From assembly GCF_022213065.1 (NCBI RefSeq), contig NZ_JAKLJA010000011.1:1-64000 (forward strand): a stretch of 64,000 nt of DNA, given 5' to 3'. Shown here piece after piece: positions 25,647-34,526 of the stretch (its first letter is position 1; each line of letters begins with the position of its first letter). Made by a program: the position numbers and the translations under genes. This DNA comes from Paraburkholderia tagetis (GTDB lineage Bacteria > Pseudomonadota > Gammaproteobacteria > Burkholderiales > Burkholderiaceae). The notes beneath the pieces are model-generated. The model ran no database searches and was not told where the DNA came from. It was given only the letters and a program-made list of their open reading frames with translations.

Positions 25647-26347
25647 GAGCGTGTTTGGGGTGGGGAGGGCCTTGCGGGCCTTTGGGGCGGGTTGTTTGCG
25701 GTCTGCGCACGGATTTCGCGTTTCCTTGAATTCGTGTCGGTCTGCATGCGTTGCCCCTGTGCGGGGCAGCACCTACTTTTCTTTGCAGCCGCAAAGAAAA
25801 GTAGGCAAAAGAAAGCGGCTCACACCGCTAGTGTGACGCAGTACACCACTGGTCTTTAATCGGAGCGGTTCCGGAGCGTCTGTCACCACGCGCCGTACAA
25901 CAGAGTGACCAAGGACTCATACCTCCGGCGGCGCTACGCGCGCCGTGGAGCATAACTCAAGACCAATGGGGCGCGTGCGTATTCGCGTGTCAGGCAGCAC
26001 GCCTGGTTTCCCGTGCAGACCCGACCGCTGCGCGCGTAGCGAGCAGCGGGATGGATGAGCCCTTTGTCACTGAGTTTGAAGGTGCGAGGTGACGGATGCC
26101 CCGGAACCACTTCGATAATGGGCGAGAGGTTCACTGCGTCACACTGGCGGTGTGAGCGGCTTTCTTTTGCCTACTTTTCTTTGCCGCTGCAAAGAAAAGT
26201 AGGTGCCGCCCCGCACAGGGGCAACGCTAGCAGACCGACACGAACACAAGGAAACGCGAAAAAGCACGAACCACGAAACAGCAATCTCCCCACCCGGAAA
26301 CCAACACCCCCTAAAACCAAAGCAAAGCCAGTCACAAGGAATCGGAA
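25647..26347. other. 700-base gap inside the sdh operon
   Basis: Complex II operons normally have sdhA and sdhB almost touching. Here the gap holds the inverted-repeat element at 25713-26262 and no gene I can support. The sdhB start is preceded by AGGA, and transcription presumably reads through. Confidence 0.8.
25713..26262. mobile_element. MITE-like inverted-repeat element between sdhA and sdhB
   Basis: The left arm (25713-25842) and right arm (26132-26262) are about 130-base inverted copies, differing at a few positions. Each arm holds half of the palindrome at 19701-19850, its complete core hairpin, and an inner segment (CAAAAGAAAGC, then CTCACACCGC and GTGTGACGCAGT). The inner 290 bases contain further hairpin-forming parts (CTGGTCTT/AAGACCAATGG) and no coding frame. 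Mobility is inferred from the structure; no transposase is present. Confidence 0.7.
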
Positions 26348-27049
26348 ATGGCCAAACGAATTTTTGAAGTCTACCGCTACGATCCGGACAAGGACGCGGC
26401 GCCGCGCATGCAGTCGTACGAGCTGGAAATCACGCACGAGCGCATGCTGCTCGACGCGCTGGTGAAGCTCAAGGAACTGGACGAGACGCTGTCGTTCCGC
26501 CGTTCGTGCCGCGAAGGCGTGTGCGGCTCGGACGCCATGAACATCAACGGCAAGAACGGTCTGGCGTGTCTGACGAACCTGAACGACCTGCCGGCGAAGA
26601 TCGTGCTGCGTCCGCTGCCCGGCCTGCCCGTGGTGCGCGACCTGATCTGCGACTTCACGCAGTTCTTCAACCAGTACCACTCGATCAAGCCGTACCTGAT
26701 CAACGACACGCCGCCGCCCGAGAAGGAGCGTCTGCAGTCGCCGGAACAGCGCGACGAGCTCGACGGTCTGTACGAGTGTATTCTGTGCGCGAGCTGCTCG
26801 ACGTCGTGCCCGAGCTTCTGGTGGAACCCGGACAAGTTCGTCGGCCCGGCAGGCCTGCTGCAGGCTTACCGCTTCATCGCGGACAGCCGCGATGAAGCCA
26901 CCGGCGAGCGTCTGGACAACCTCGAAGACCCGTACCGTCTGTTCCGTTGCCACACGATCATGAACTGCGTCGACGTCTGCCCGAAGGGGCTGAACCCGAC
27001 GAAGGCGATCGGCAAGATCAAGGAACTGATGGTCCGCCGCGCGGTTTGA
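26348..27049 (+). CDS. sdhB: Succinate dehydrogenase iron-sulfur subunit
   Basis: A 233-residue subunit carrying three clusters: [2Fe-2S] ([20 protein letters not shown], Cys at about 57-77), and the [4Fe-4S]/[3Fe-4S] motifs [12 protein letters not shown] and [17 protein letters not shown]. It relays electrons from SdhA FAD to the membrane anchor. Separated from sdhA by the repeat element but followed closely by sdhE and gltA. Confidence 0.97.
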   Translation: MAKRIFEVYRYDPDKDAAPRMQSYELEITHERMLLDALVKLKELDETLSFRRSCREGVCGSDAMNINGKNGLACLTNLNDLPAKIVLRPLPGLPVVRDLICDFTQFFNQYHSIKPYLINDTPPPEKERLQSPEQRDELDGLYECILCASCSTSCPSFWWNPDKFVGPAGLLQAYRFIADSRDEATGERLDNLEDPYRLFRCHTIMNCVDVCPKGLNPTKAIGKIKELMVRRAV

Positions 27050-27064
27050 GGCTGCGGTACTGAA

Positions 27065-27331
27065 ATGGAATCGCACCAGTCTGATCCCCATCGCCGCGCG
27101 CGCCTTCGCTGGCGCGCGCGGCGCGGTCTGCTCGAAAACGACCTGATTTTCGAGCGCTTTTTCGACCGCTATGAGCATGACCTCAGCGACGCCGATGTGG
27201 GTGCGCTTACGCGCCTGCTCGAGCTGAGCGATAACGACCTGATGGACTTGCTGCTTGCACGCAAGGAACCAGAAGGCGACCTTGCCGACCCGGACGTGAA
27301 GCGGGTGCTGGAGCTGCTTCGCAACGTCTGA
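27065..27331 (+). CDS. sdhE: Succinate dehydrogenase assembly factor 2 (FAD insertion)
   Basis: An 88-residue small helical protein of the SdhE/Sdh5 family, which helps attach FAD covalently to SdhA. The signature RRGLLENDLIFERFF matches the conserved RG-x-x-E motif. It lies 15 bases after sdhB, the usual place. Confidence 0.93.
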   Translation: MESHQSDPHRRARLRWRARRGLLENDLIFERFFDRYEHDLSDADVGALTRLLELSDNDLMDLLLARKEPEGDLADPDVKRVLELLRNV

Positions 27332-27440
27332 GATGCGACGGCGTCCGCAGTTGCCGTGATTGCCGCAGTTGCATGAGCGGCAGGCGCCGCGCCGGACGAA
27401 ACTATCGAATCCTGTGTTTATCTTCGATTGAGGATGTGCT

Positions 27441-28742
27441 ATGACCCCGTCTGATGTAAAAGCCACGCTATCGTTCAGCGACAATTCGCCGAGCGTCGAA
27501 CTGCCGATCTACAAGGGCTCGATGGGCCCGGATGTGATCGACATCCGCAAACTGTACGGTCAGACCGGCAAGTTCACGTACGACCCGGGCTTCATGTCGA
27601 CGGCGGCATGTAACTCGGCCATCACGTACATCGACGGGGACAAGGGCGAACTGCTCTACCGCGGCTTCCCGATCGACAACCTCGCGCAGAACGCCGACTT
27701 CCTCGAAACCTGCTACCTGCTCCTGAAGGGCGAGCTGCCGAACCAGGCGCAGAAGGCCGAGTTCGTGAAGACCGTCACGCAGCACACGATGGTGCACGAG
27801 CAGATGCACTTCTTCTTCCGTGGCTTCCGCCGCGACGCACACCCGATGGCGATTCTGGTCGCCGCGGTGGGCGCGCTCTCGGCGTTCTACCACGACTCGC
27901 TCGACATCAATAACCCGCGTCACCGCGACATCTCGGCCATCCGCATGATCGCCAAGCTGCCGACGCTGGTTGCCATGGCGTACAAGTACTCGATCGGCCA
28001 GCCGTTCGTGTACCCGCGCAACGAGCTTTCGTACAGCGCGAACTTCATGCACATGATGTTCTCGAACCCGTGCGAAGAGTACAAGATCAACGACGTGCTC
28101 GTGCGCGCGCTCGACCGCATCCTGATCCTGCACGCCGACCACGAGCAGAACGCTTCGACCTCGACGGTGCGTCTGTCGGGTTCGTCGGGCGCGAACCCGT
28201 TCGCGTGTATCGCGGCCGGCATCGCGTGTCTGTGGGGCCCGGCGCACGGCGGTGCGAACGAAGCCGCGCTGAACATGCTCGAAGAGATCGGCTCGGTCGA
28301 CAACATCCCCGAGTTCATCAAGCAGGTCAAGGACAAGAACTCGGGCGTGAAGCTGATGGGCTTCGGCCACCGCGTCTACAAGAACTACGATCCGCGCGCG
28401 AAGCTCATGCGCGAGACGTGCCACGAAGTGCTCAACGAACTCGGCCTGCACGACGATCCGCTGTTCAAGCTCGCGATGGCGCTCGAAAAGATCGCGCTGG
28501 AAGACGAGTACTTCGTGTCGCGCAAGCTGTACCCGAACGTCGACTTCTACTCGGGTATCGTGCAGCGCGCGCTGGGCATCCCCACGTCCATGTTCACCTG
28601 CATCTTCGCGATGGCGCGCACGGTGGGCTGGATCGCGCAGTGGAACGAAATGATCGCCGACCCCGAGCAGAAGATCGGCCGTCCGCGTCAGCTCTTCATC
28701 GGCGATACGCCGCGCGAAGCGAAGCCGATCGCGCAACGCTAA
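27441..28742 (+). CDS. gltA: Citrate synthase
   Basis: A 433-residue type-II (NADH-sensitive, hexameric class) citrate synthase joining acetyl-CoA and oxaloacetate. The N-terminal segment and the catalytic motif [15 protein letters not shown] (with the active His) and [15 protein letters not shown] are present. Downstream of sdhE by 109 bases, grouping TCA-cycle genes; followed by a double hairpin terminator. Confidence 0.97.
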   Translation: MTPSDVKATLSFSDNSPSVELPIYKGSMGPDVIDIRKLYGQTGKFTYDPGFMSTAACNSAITYIDGDKGELLYRGFPIDNLAQNADFLETCYLLLKGELPNQAQKAEFVKTVTQHTMVHEQMHFFFRGFRRDAHPMAILVAAVGALSAFYHDSLDINNPRHRDISAIRMIAKLPTLVAMAYKYSIGQPFVYPRNELSYSANFMHMMFSNPCEEYKINDVLVRALDRILILHADHEQNASTSTVRLSGSSGANPFACIAAGIACLWGPAHGGANEAALNMLEEIGSVDNIPEFIKQVKDKNSGVKLMGFGHRVYKNYDPRAKLMRETCHEVLNELGLHDDPLFKLAMALEKIALEDEYFVSRKLYPNVDFYSGIVQRALGIPTSMFTCIFAMARTVGWIAQWNEMIADPEQKIGRPRQLFIGDTPREAKPIAQR

Positions 28743-28750
28743 GCCATACC

Positions 28751-28833
28751 GTTCTTCACGCGGTGCGCCGCGTGAAGAACGAGCCGAGCGAAACAAAAAC
28801 GCCCCGACGGGCTTTGCCCGTCGGGGCGTTTCT
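28751..28833 (+). terminator. Tandem hairpin terminator after gltA
   Basis: First hairpin: GTTCTTCACGCGG / CCGCGTGAAGAAC with a TGCG loop (28751-28780), perfect 13-bp stem. Second: CGCCCCGACGGG / GCCCGTCGGGGCG (28800-28828) followed by TTTCTCTTT. The second is a strong intrinsic terminator for the sdh-gltA unit. Confidence 0.9.
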
Positions 28834-29016
28834 CTTTGCGGTCAGCGTCGTGCGATCCGTGTCGATTTTGTGGCGGGTCGCGAGGCGGGTGGCCGCGTCG
28901 GCGCCGCTCGCGCTGACCGCCCAGCGGCGCAAGCCATTGCCGGAAACGAGCGGCATGGGCGGCGACCCACTGTGAATCCTTTATGATGGAACGCGCCTAA
29001 ATTCCAGAGCCGTTCC

Positions 29017-30414
29017 ATGTTCTTCGCCGCGAATTCCTTGCACCGCCGCCTGAGCATCGCCATCGGCTCGCTTGCGATTCTGGTTGGCCTGCTAGGGGCG
29101 CTCGGCACGTTTCTCGTGGTGCGCAGTCTCGCGAGCGAATTCAGCTCGAGCCTGCGCGATGCAGCCGCGCATGTGCAAACCGGCGTGCCGCACCGCGACG
29201 CCGAACAGAGCGGCGAGCCGGGTGGCAAGGTGGGCGGCAAGGCGGACGGTGTACGCCGTCCCTCGGACGATCTCGTCGTGCAGATCTGGTCCGCCGGGGA
29301 CACGGCCACGCCAGGCCGCACCAGCGACCCCGATATCGCGCTGCCGCGCGCGCAAACGGGCTACTCGTCGCTGCAATACGATGGCGAGGCATGGGACGTC
29401 TTCGCGCTCGCCACGGGCGACGAGCAGATCCAGGTCGCGGAATCGCGCAGCATGCGCAACCGCAACGCGCTGCGCGTGGCGTTCTGGAGCCTGCTGCCAG
29501 TGCTCGCGCTGCTGCCTCTACTCGTGCTGACGATCGCCGTGACGGTACGGCTCTCGCTGCGGCCGCTGGAGCGCGTCGGCCGGCGCGCGGCGAAAGTCGA
29601 TCTGCACGAGCTCAAGCCGCTCGATGCGCAGAAGGCGCCCGTGGAGCTGCGGCCCTTCGTCGAGTCGATCAATCGGATGATCGAGCGCCTTTCGGTGCTC
29701 GTGAACGCCGAGCGCAAGTTCATCGCCGACGCCGCGCACGAGTTGCGCTCGCCCATTTCGGCCATGCAGTTGCAGATCGACAATCTGCGCGATGCGCCGC
29801 CCGATCAGTACGGCGAACGCTTCGACGAGCTGCGGCGCGGCGTGGCGCGCACGGGCTCGCTCGTGTCGCAACTGCTCGGCCTCGCGCGGGCTGAGATCGG
29901 CGGCGGGCAGCGTGGGAGCGTCGAGATCGCGCTGCCGCAGCTCGTGACCGATGTGCTCGCCGACCTGCTGCCGCTCGCCGATGCGCGCGGCGTGGATCTG
30001 GGCGTCGAGCGTCTCGACGACGCGAGCGTGCGCGCGACCGAAGGCGACATGCGTGTGCTGGTGCGCAATCTGATCGACAACGCGGTGCGCTATGGTCGCG
30101 CAGGCGGGCGCGTCGACGTGACGGTGCGCCGCGACGCGCAAACGGCAACGATCGAAGTGACCGACGACGGCCCGGGCATTGCGGCAGAGGATCTGCCGCA
30201 CGTCTTCGACCGCTTCTTTCGTGCGCGCGGCAACGACGCCGAAGGCAGCGGACTTGGCCTCGCGATCGCGCAGGCGCTGGCGCAGAGCTATCGCGGGAGC
30301 GTGACGCTCGAAAATCGCGTCGACGGCCAGACAGGCATCGTCGCGCGCATCGAGTTGCCGCTGGCCCGAAACGATGCGCGCCGACAAGTGCAACAAAGTA
30401 TTGAGGAACACTGA
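29017..30414 (+). CDS. Sensor histidine kinase (OmpR-partner type, QseC/TctE-like)
   Basis: A 465-residue membrane kinase: TM helix (about 15-36), periplasmic sensor (about 37-150, Gly/Asp-rich, no Cys), second TM (about 154-180), HAMP, then the H box ADAAHELRSPISAM (phospho-His241), N box LIDNAVRYG, G1 DDGPGI, F box and G2 GSGLGLAIA. All catalytic boxes are intact. The response regulator follows three bases after its stop. Signal unknown. Confidence 0.92.
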   Translation: MFFAANSLHRRLSIAIGSLAILVGLLGALGTFLVVRSLASEFSSSLRDAAAHVQTGVPHRDAEQSGEPGGKVGGKADGVRRPSDDLVVQIWSAGDTATPGRTSDPDIALPRAQTGYSSLQYDGEAWDVFALATGDEQIQVAESRSMRNRNALRVAFWSLLPVLALLPLLVLTIAVTVRLSLRPLERVGRRAAKVDLHELKPLDAQKAPVELRPFVESINRMIERLSVLVNAERKFIADAAHELRSPISAMQLQIDNLRDAPPDQYGERFDELRRGVARTGSLVSQLLGLARAEIGGGQRGSVEIALPQLVTDVLADLLPLADARGVDLGVERLDDASVRATEGDMRVLVRNLIDNAVRYGRAGGRVDVTVRRDAQTATIEVTDDGPGIAAEDLPHVFDRFFRARGNDAEGSGLGLAIAQALAQSYRGSVTLENRVDGQTGIVARIELPLARNDARRQVQQSIEEH

Positions 30415-30417
30415 GCG

Positions 30418-31074
30418 ATGCGGATTCTGCTGATCGAAGACGATCTGCTGATCGGGCCGGCGCTGCTGCGGGCGTTGAAGGACGCCTCATATAGTGTCGA
30501 TTGGGTGCGCACGGGCGAGAGCGGCCGCGCGGCCGTGCGCGACGGCTCGTACACGACCATTCTGCTCGATCTGGGCCTCGGCGACATGAGCGGCCTCGAC
30601 GTGCTGCGCGGCTTGCGCGAGGCCAACGACGCCACGCCGGTCATCATCATCACCGCGCAGGACGACGTGGATACGCGCGTGGAGGGCCTCGACCTCGGCG
30701 CCGACGACTACCTCGTCAAGCCGTTCGAGAGCAAGGAGCTGCTCGCGCGCATTCGCGCGGTGGTGCGGCGCAAGTCGGGCTTCGCCTCGTCGACGATGGG
30801 CAGCGCGCGCGTGACGCTCGACATGAACGCGCGCCGTCTCAGCTTCGATGGTCAATCCGATGAGCTTTCGGCGCGCGAGTATGCGCTCATGCTCGCGTTG
30901 CTGGAGCGTCCCGGCGCGATCCTCTCGCGCCAGCAACTCGAAGAGCGGCTCTACGGCTGGGGCGAGGAGGTCGAGAGCAATGCCGTCGATGCGGTGATCT
31001 ACAGTGTGCGGCGCAAATTCGGCCACGCGGTCATCCGCAACGTGCGGGGCCTCGGCTGGGCGGTGTGCGTCTGA
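30418..31074 (+). CDS. OmpR/PhoP-family response regulator
   Basis: A 218-residue regulator with an N-terminal receiver (acidic pair Glu7-Asp8-Asp9, phospho-acceptor Asp51 in TTILLDLGLGD, Thr and LVKPF Lys) and a C-terminal winged helix (about 125-217). Cognate partner of the preceding kinase in an operon. Resembles QseB/TctD; target genes are unknown, but the convergent terC-family gene lies next. Confidence 0.94.
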   Translation: MRILLIEDDLLIGPALLRALKDASYSVDWVRTGESGRAAVRDGSYTTILLDLGLGDMSGLDVLRGLREANDATPVIIITAQDDVDTRVEGLDLGADDYLVKPFESKELLARIRAVVRRKSGFASSTMGSARVTLDMNARRLSFDGQSDELSAREYALMLALLERPGAILSRQQLEERLYGWGEEVESNAVDAVIYSVRRKFGHAVIRNVRGLGWAVCV

Positions 31075-31205
31075 CGTTTGACGGGCGCATGCGGTCGCGA
31101 GCGCACCGACCCACTCGGCTTCGCCCTCCGCGAGATGGCGATCCGCATGGACGGCGACGAGGCACAGGCGCAGCACCTCGGCGCGCAGCGCCGGATCCAG
31201 GCCGG
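31075..31205 (-). pseudogene. Possible TerB-like gene fragment
   Basis: On the minus strand a frame through this gap reads LDPALRAEVLRLCLVAVHAD then RHLAEGEAEWVGALATACA, which has the look of a TerB-type helical domain (acidic AVHAD...LAEGE pattern). There is no start codon, and the frame continues antisense into the response regulator gene without a stop. It is either a remnant downstream of terC or a chance frame in GC-rich DNA. Confidence 0.25.
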
Positions 31206-32249
31206 TTACCGCGCTCCCAGACCGCCGCTCTCGCTGTCCTGCGGCCGCGTCTTGACGAGCGATACCACCACGCCGCCTGCGAGCAGCGCTGCCGTCACGC
31301 CGAGGCTCAGCAGCGCGGGAATCTTGCCGACGATGCCCACGAGAAAGATCTTCGCGCCGATGAACACCAGCACGAGCGCGAGCGCATGCTTGAGGTAGTG
31401 GAAGCGGTGCGCCATCGCCGCGAGCGCGAAGAACAGCGCGCGCAGGCCGAGCACGGCGAAGATGTTGCTCGTGTAGACGATGAACGGATCGGTGGTGATC
31501 GAGAAGATCGCCGGGATCGAGTCGACGGCGAAGATCAGATCGGCGAATTCGACCATCAGCAGCGCGACCAGCAGCGGGGTGGCGAAGCGCTTGAGCTTGC
31601 CAGTCGCCGGGTGCGCGCGCCGCACGATGAACGCGCCGCCCTCGAGCTGCGGCGTGACGGGCAGCACGCGGCGGATCAGATGCAAGATCTTGCTGCTTTC
31701 CACGCCGGCTTTGTCGCCGGTTTCTGCGCCAGTGCCTGCGTTCGCGCCTTCGTTCGATCCTTCCTTCGAGCCGAGCAGCATCTTCACGCCGGTCACGGCG
31801 AGAAAGAGCCCGAACACGAACAGCATCCACTCGAACTGCGCGACGAGCGCCGCGCCGAGCCCGACCATGATCGCGCGCAGCACCAGCACGCCGGCGATGC
31901 CCCAGAACAGCACGCGATGCTGATACACGCGTGGCACCGCGAGCGCACCGAAGATCGACGCGATCACGAACACGTTGTCGAGCGAGAGCGACTTCTCGAT
32001 GAGGTAGCCGGTTAGGTATTCGGTGGCCGGCCGTGCGCCGAGTTGCCACCAGATGAAACCGCCAAACAGCACGCCGACCGCGATGTAGCCGAGCGATAGC
32101 CACAGGCTTTCGCGGATGCCGATCTCGCGATCGTTACGATGCAGCACGCCGAGATCGAGCGCCAGCAGCACGATTACCACCGCGAGGAAGGCGGCCCAGA
32201 GCCAGACAGGCTGTCCGAGGAAGCTGGCGGTGAAAAGCGGCGGGAGCAT
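31206..32249 (-). CDS. TerC/Alx-family integral membrane protein
   Basis: A 347-residue protein with about eight hydrophobic helices. Conserved acidic motifs EKSLSLDNVFVIASIF and EFADLIFAVDSIPAIFSIT identify the TerC/Alx family, linked to manganese export and metal insertion into secreted proteins. A charged cytoplasmic loop (about 155-180, GSKEGSNEGANAGTG) is longer than usual. No yybP-ykoY riboswitch could be recognised upstream. Confidence 0.92.
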   Translation of the reverse strand: MLPPLFTASFLGQPVWLWAAFLAVVIVLLALDLGVLHRNDREIGIRESLWLSLGYIAVGVLFGGFIWWQLGARPATEYLTGYLIEKSLSLDNVFVIASIFGALAVPRVYQHRVLFWGIAGVLVLRAIMVGLGAALVAQFEWMLFVFGLFLAVTGVKMLLGSKEGSNEGANAGTGAETGDKAGVESSKILHLIRRVLPVTPQLEGGAFIVRRAHPATGKLKRFATPLLVALLMVEFADLIFAVDSIPAIFSITTDPFIVYTSNIFAVLGLRALFFALAAMAHRFHYLKHALALVLVFIGAKIFLVGIVGKIPALLSLGVTAALLAGGVVVSLVKTRPQDSESGGLGAR

Positions 32250-32503
32250 GAGGTGGATCCTTGTCGTGGCGTGGTGAGGAGTCGAGCAATTGGGCCTTGG
32301 CCCAATCGCCAGCGTAGCGACGAAGAATGAGGAGCGAATGAGGGCGTACTGGCATGGAAAAGCGCTGAAGATGCATCCTCCACGCGCCAGGTCGCGGCTC
32401 GATGTTTGACATGGATTCAGAGAACCCGCTTAAATTCGGCGCCCGGCATATCCAAAAACTGCGCAGTGCTAAATTCATTGGCTTCAAAAATAAGCCAAGG
32501 ACT

Positions 32504-33274
32504 ATGAGAACGACACCCATCAAAGCCGGGATCGCCTGTGGTCTCGTCGTTGCGTTGAGTGCCTGCGCAGGCCTCCAGAACATCGATCCCAATGCGGCGG
32601 TTTCCGCGGGGACCTCCCTCCTCAAGGCTGCGACGATTTCGGATAGCGACATCGTGACGCTCTCGAACGAGGCGTGCCAGGCAAGCGACGCGAAGTCTCA
32701 AATAGCGGCGCCGGGCAGCGCGTATGCGAAGCGGCTCACGAAGGTGATGAGCGGTTTCGGCGACATGACCCTGAACGGACAGAAGATCGACTACAAGGTG
32801 TATGTCACGAAGGACGTCAATGCCTGGGCGATGGGCAACGGTTGCGTGCGCGTCTATAGCGGCCTGATGGACATGATGAACGACGACGAACTACGCGGCG
32901 TGATCGGGCACGAGATGGGGCACGTTGCGCTCGGCCATACGAAGAAGGCCATGCAGGCGGCCTATACCGTGAGCGCGGCGCGAACGGCGGTAGGGGCTTC
33001 CGGTAATTCGGTGGTGACGGCGTTGAGCACGTCCCAACTCGGCGATCTGACCGAGCAGTTCATCAATGCGCAGTTCTCGCAGAAGCAGGAGAGCGCGGCG
33101 GACGATTATTCCTTCGATTTGCTCAAGACGAAGGGCATGAGTCAGCAAGGCCTCGTTACGGCATTTCAGAAGCTCGCGGCCCTCGATGGCGGCCAGAGTT
33201 CGATGATGAGTTCCCATCCGTCCTCGCCGAGCCGCGCACAACATATCGAGAACCGCATCAAAACTGGTAGTTGA
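32504..33274 (+). CDS. M48-family metalloprotease lipoprotein (LoiP-like)
   Basis: A 256-residue zinc protease. ATG 32504, with AAGGA upstream, gives a lipoprotein signal with lipobox LSAC (Cys21); a longer frame exists upstream. The zinc motif HEMGH starts at His136 (GVIGHEMGHVALGH) with a downstream Glu in KQESAADDYSFDLL. It resembles E. coli LoiP/YggG, an outer-membrane protease active under low osmolarity. The 3' end overlaps the convergent MipA gene by 17 bases. Confidence 0.9.
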   Translation: MRTTPIKAGIACGLVVALSACAGLQNIDPNAAVSAGTSLLKAATISDSDIVTLSNEACQASDAKSQIAAPGSAYAKRLTKVMSGFGDMTLNGQKIDYKVYVTKDVNAWAMGNGCVRVYSGLMDMMNDDELRGVIGHEMGHVALGHTKKAMQAAYTVSAARTAVGASGNSVVTALSTSQLGDLTEQFINAQFSQKQESAADDYSFDLLKTKGMSQQGLVTAFQKLAALDGGQSSMMSSHPSSPSRAQHIENRIKTGS

Positions 33275-34166
33275 TCGAAATATCGCAGACTCCATCGGTT
33301 TTCGTCTGGATGATCGGGCTTCTGGCGGCGCTGCCGAGCAGGCGTCTCAAGGCGCCATCGGCGCTGACGAACCAGTGCTTGTCGACGAAGTACACCATCG
33401 TGATGCCGAAGCCCGCCGACTTCAGGCCCGCGCCCGCGTCGTAGCGCCGGTAGCCCGAGGCGGCGGCCTGCTGGCCATTCACGCCGAACCAGCTCTGCAT
33501 GTAGTTCGAATCGGCGAACGTGACGGAAGGGCCGGCGAACCAGTAGAACTTCTCGTTGCTGCCCGGCAGCGGCATATAGGTGCCCAGGTCGGCGCTCCAG
33601 CCATTCGAGCCGCCGAAGCTGCGCGTGAACGCCGCGCGCAACACCAGCGGGAAATCCTTCGACACCACATATTCCGCAGCCAGCTTCAGCTCGGGGGCCG
33701 GGTTGATGTTGCCAAGGCCGCTCAGATGCTCTGGATCGTCGTGGCCGCGCCGCCCGAGGTCGTAGGCGGCGGCCACGCTCACGCGCCAGTTCTGGCCTTG
33801 CAGGACATTCACGCCGAAGCCTTCGCCGGTCGAGCCGAACAGGATGTCCTTGTAGCGGATGTCGATGCTCGGCCCGGTGAGCATGTGATAGCGGTCCGAG
33901 CCGTCGTAGCGCGGCTCGAAAGTCGCGCCGATGCCAAGGCGCGCTTCGAGAGGCGGGCGGTCGGGATCGAACATTTTTTCCAGCGGGATGCCGGCGGAGT
34001 ATTGCCATTCCCCAAGCGGAGAAGGCGTTTGCGCCGCGGCGTGCGGTGCGAAGGCGGCGAGTATGCAGGCCGTGGCGGCGAGCGAAGCCTGCCGGGCGCT
34101 CCCACAGGGAAGGGCCTGCGGGACACAAGAAAACTTCCTTCGGGGCGTGCAGGGTGCGAAAGGCAT
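33258..34166 (-). CDS. MipA/OmpV-family outer-membrane protein
   Basis: A 302-residue beta-barrel. A long basic N-terminus leads to a signal peptide cleaved near AAAQ (residue 46), followed by alternating strands such as ARLGIGATFEPRYDGSDRY and ending in the aromatic C-terminus YQF of outer-membrane barrels. The family is proposed to scaffold murein enzymes or serve as a porin; function here is not evident. A start further inside is possible. Confidence 0.88.
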   Translation of the reverse strand: MPFAPCTPRRKFSCVPQALPCGSARQASLAATACILAAFAPHAAAQTPSPLGEWQYSAGIPLEKMFDPDRPPLEARLGIGATFEPRYDGSDRYHMLTGPSIDIRYKDILFGSTGEGFGVNVLQGQNWRVSVAAAYDLGRRGHDDPEHLSGLGNINPAPELKLAAEYVVSKDFPLVLRAAFTRSFGGSNGWSADLGTYMPLPGSNEKFYWFAGPSVTFADSNYMQSWFGVNGQQAAASGYRRYDAGAGLKSAGFGITMVYFVDKHWFVSADGALRRLLGSAARSPIIQTKTDGVCDISINYQF

Positions 34167-34526
34167 GAGGCCTCCGTGATTGCCTGGTCTGGGCGCGCGG
34201 TGTTCGTTCAGTGTGATGGAACCATATTCCGGGCGTCCGTGCGGCGGCGCATGTCATGCAATCGACGTGCCCACGACAGGGCGCGGCGTCGCACTGCCTC
34301 GGCGTCGGGTCGCAAGCGCCTTTCGTGAAGCTTGCCACTGTGTGCCGCTCGCCGGGTAACATCGATACAGGTATCGCCACTACCACCCAACCCACTGTTT
34401 TTTATCGCTTTTTTTCGCCCGGGGCGATGCGGGAGGCGCATTTCGCGTGGCATAATCGATTCACAACGTCGATTCACAACGCAACGCTCCCCGCAGTCAC
34501 TCGCAGTCATTCAATCCCCGCATATC
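34167..34526. other. Intergenic region upstream of leuC
   Basis: About 360 bases separate the divergent MipA and leuC genes. A perfect 13-bp tandem duplication TCGATTCACAACG occupies 34456-34481, just after a possible -10 (CATAAT, 34451-34456). There is no leucine-rich leader peptide. Confidence 0.5.

Noticed and set aside
23805..25772. 655-codon minus-strand frame opposite sdhA
   Set aside because: Antisense to an unmistakable SdhA; Arg/His/Val-rich and without motifs.
32250..32420. yybP-ykoY manganese riboswitch upstream of the TerC-family gene
   Set aside because: I looked for the conserved paired elements known for this riboswitch and found only a short GC hairpin (ATTGGGCC/GGCCCAAT).
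34380..34526. Leucine-rich leader peptide before leuC
   Set aside because: No short frame with clustered Leu codons in any frame.
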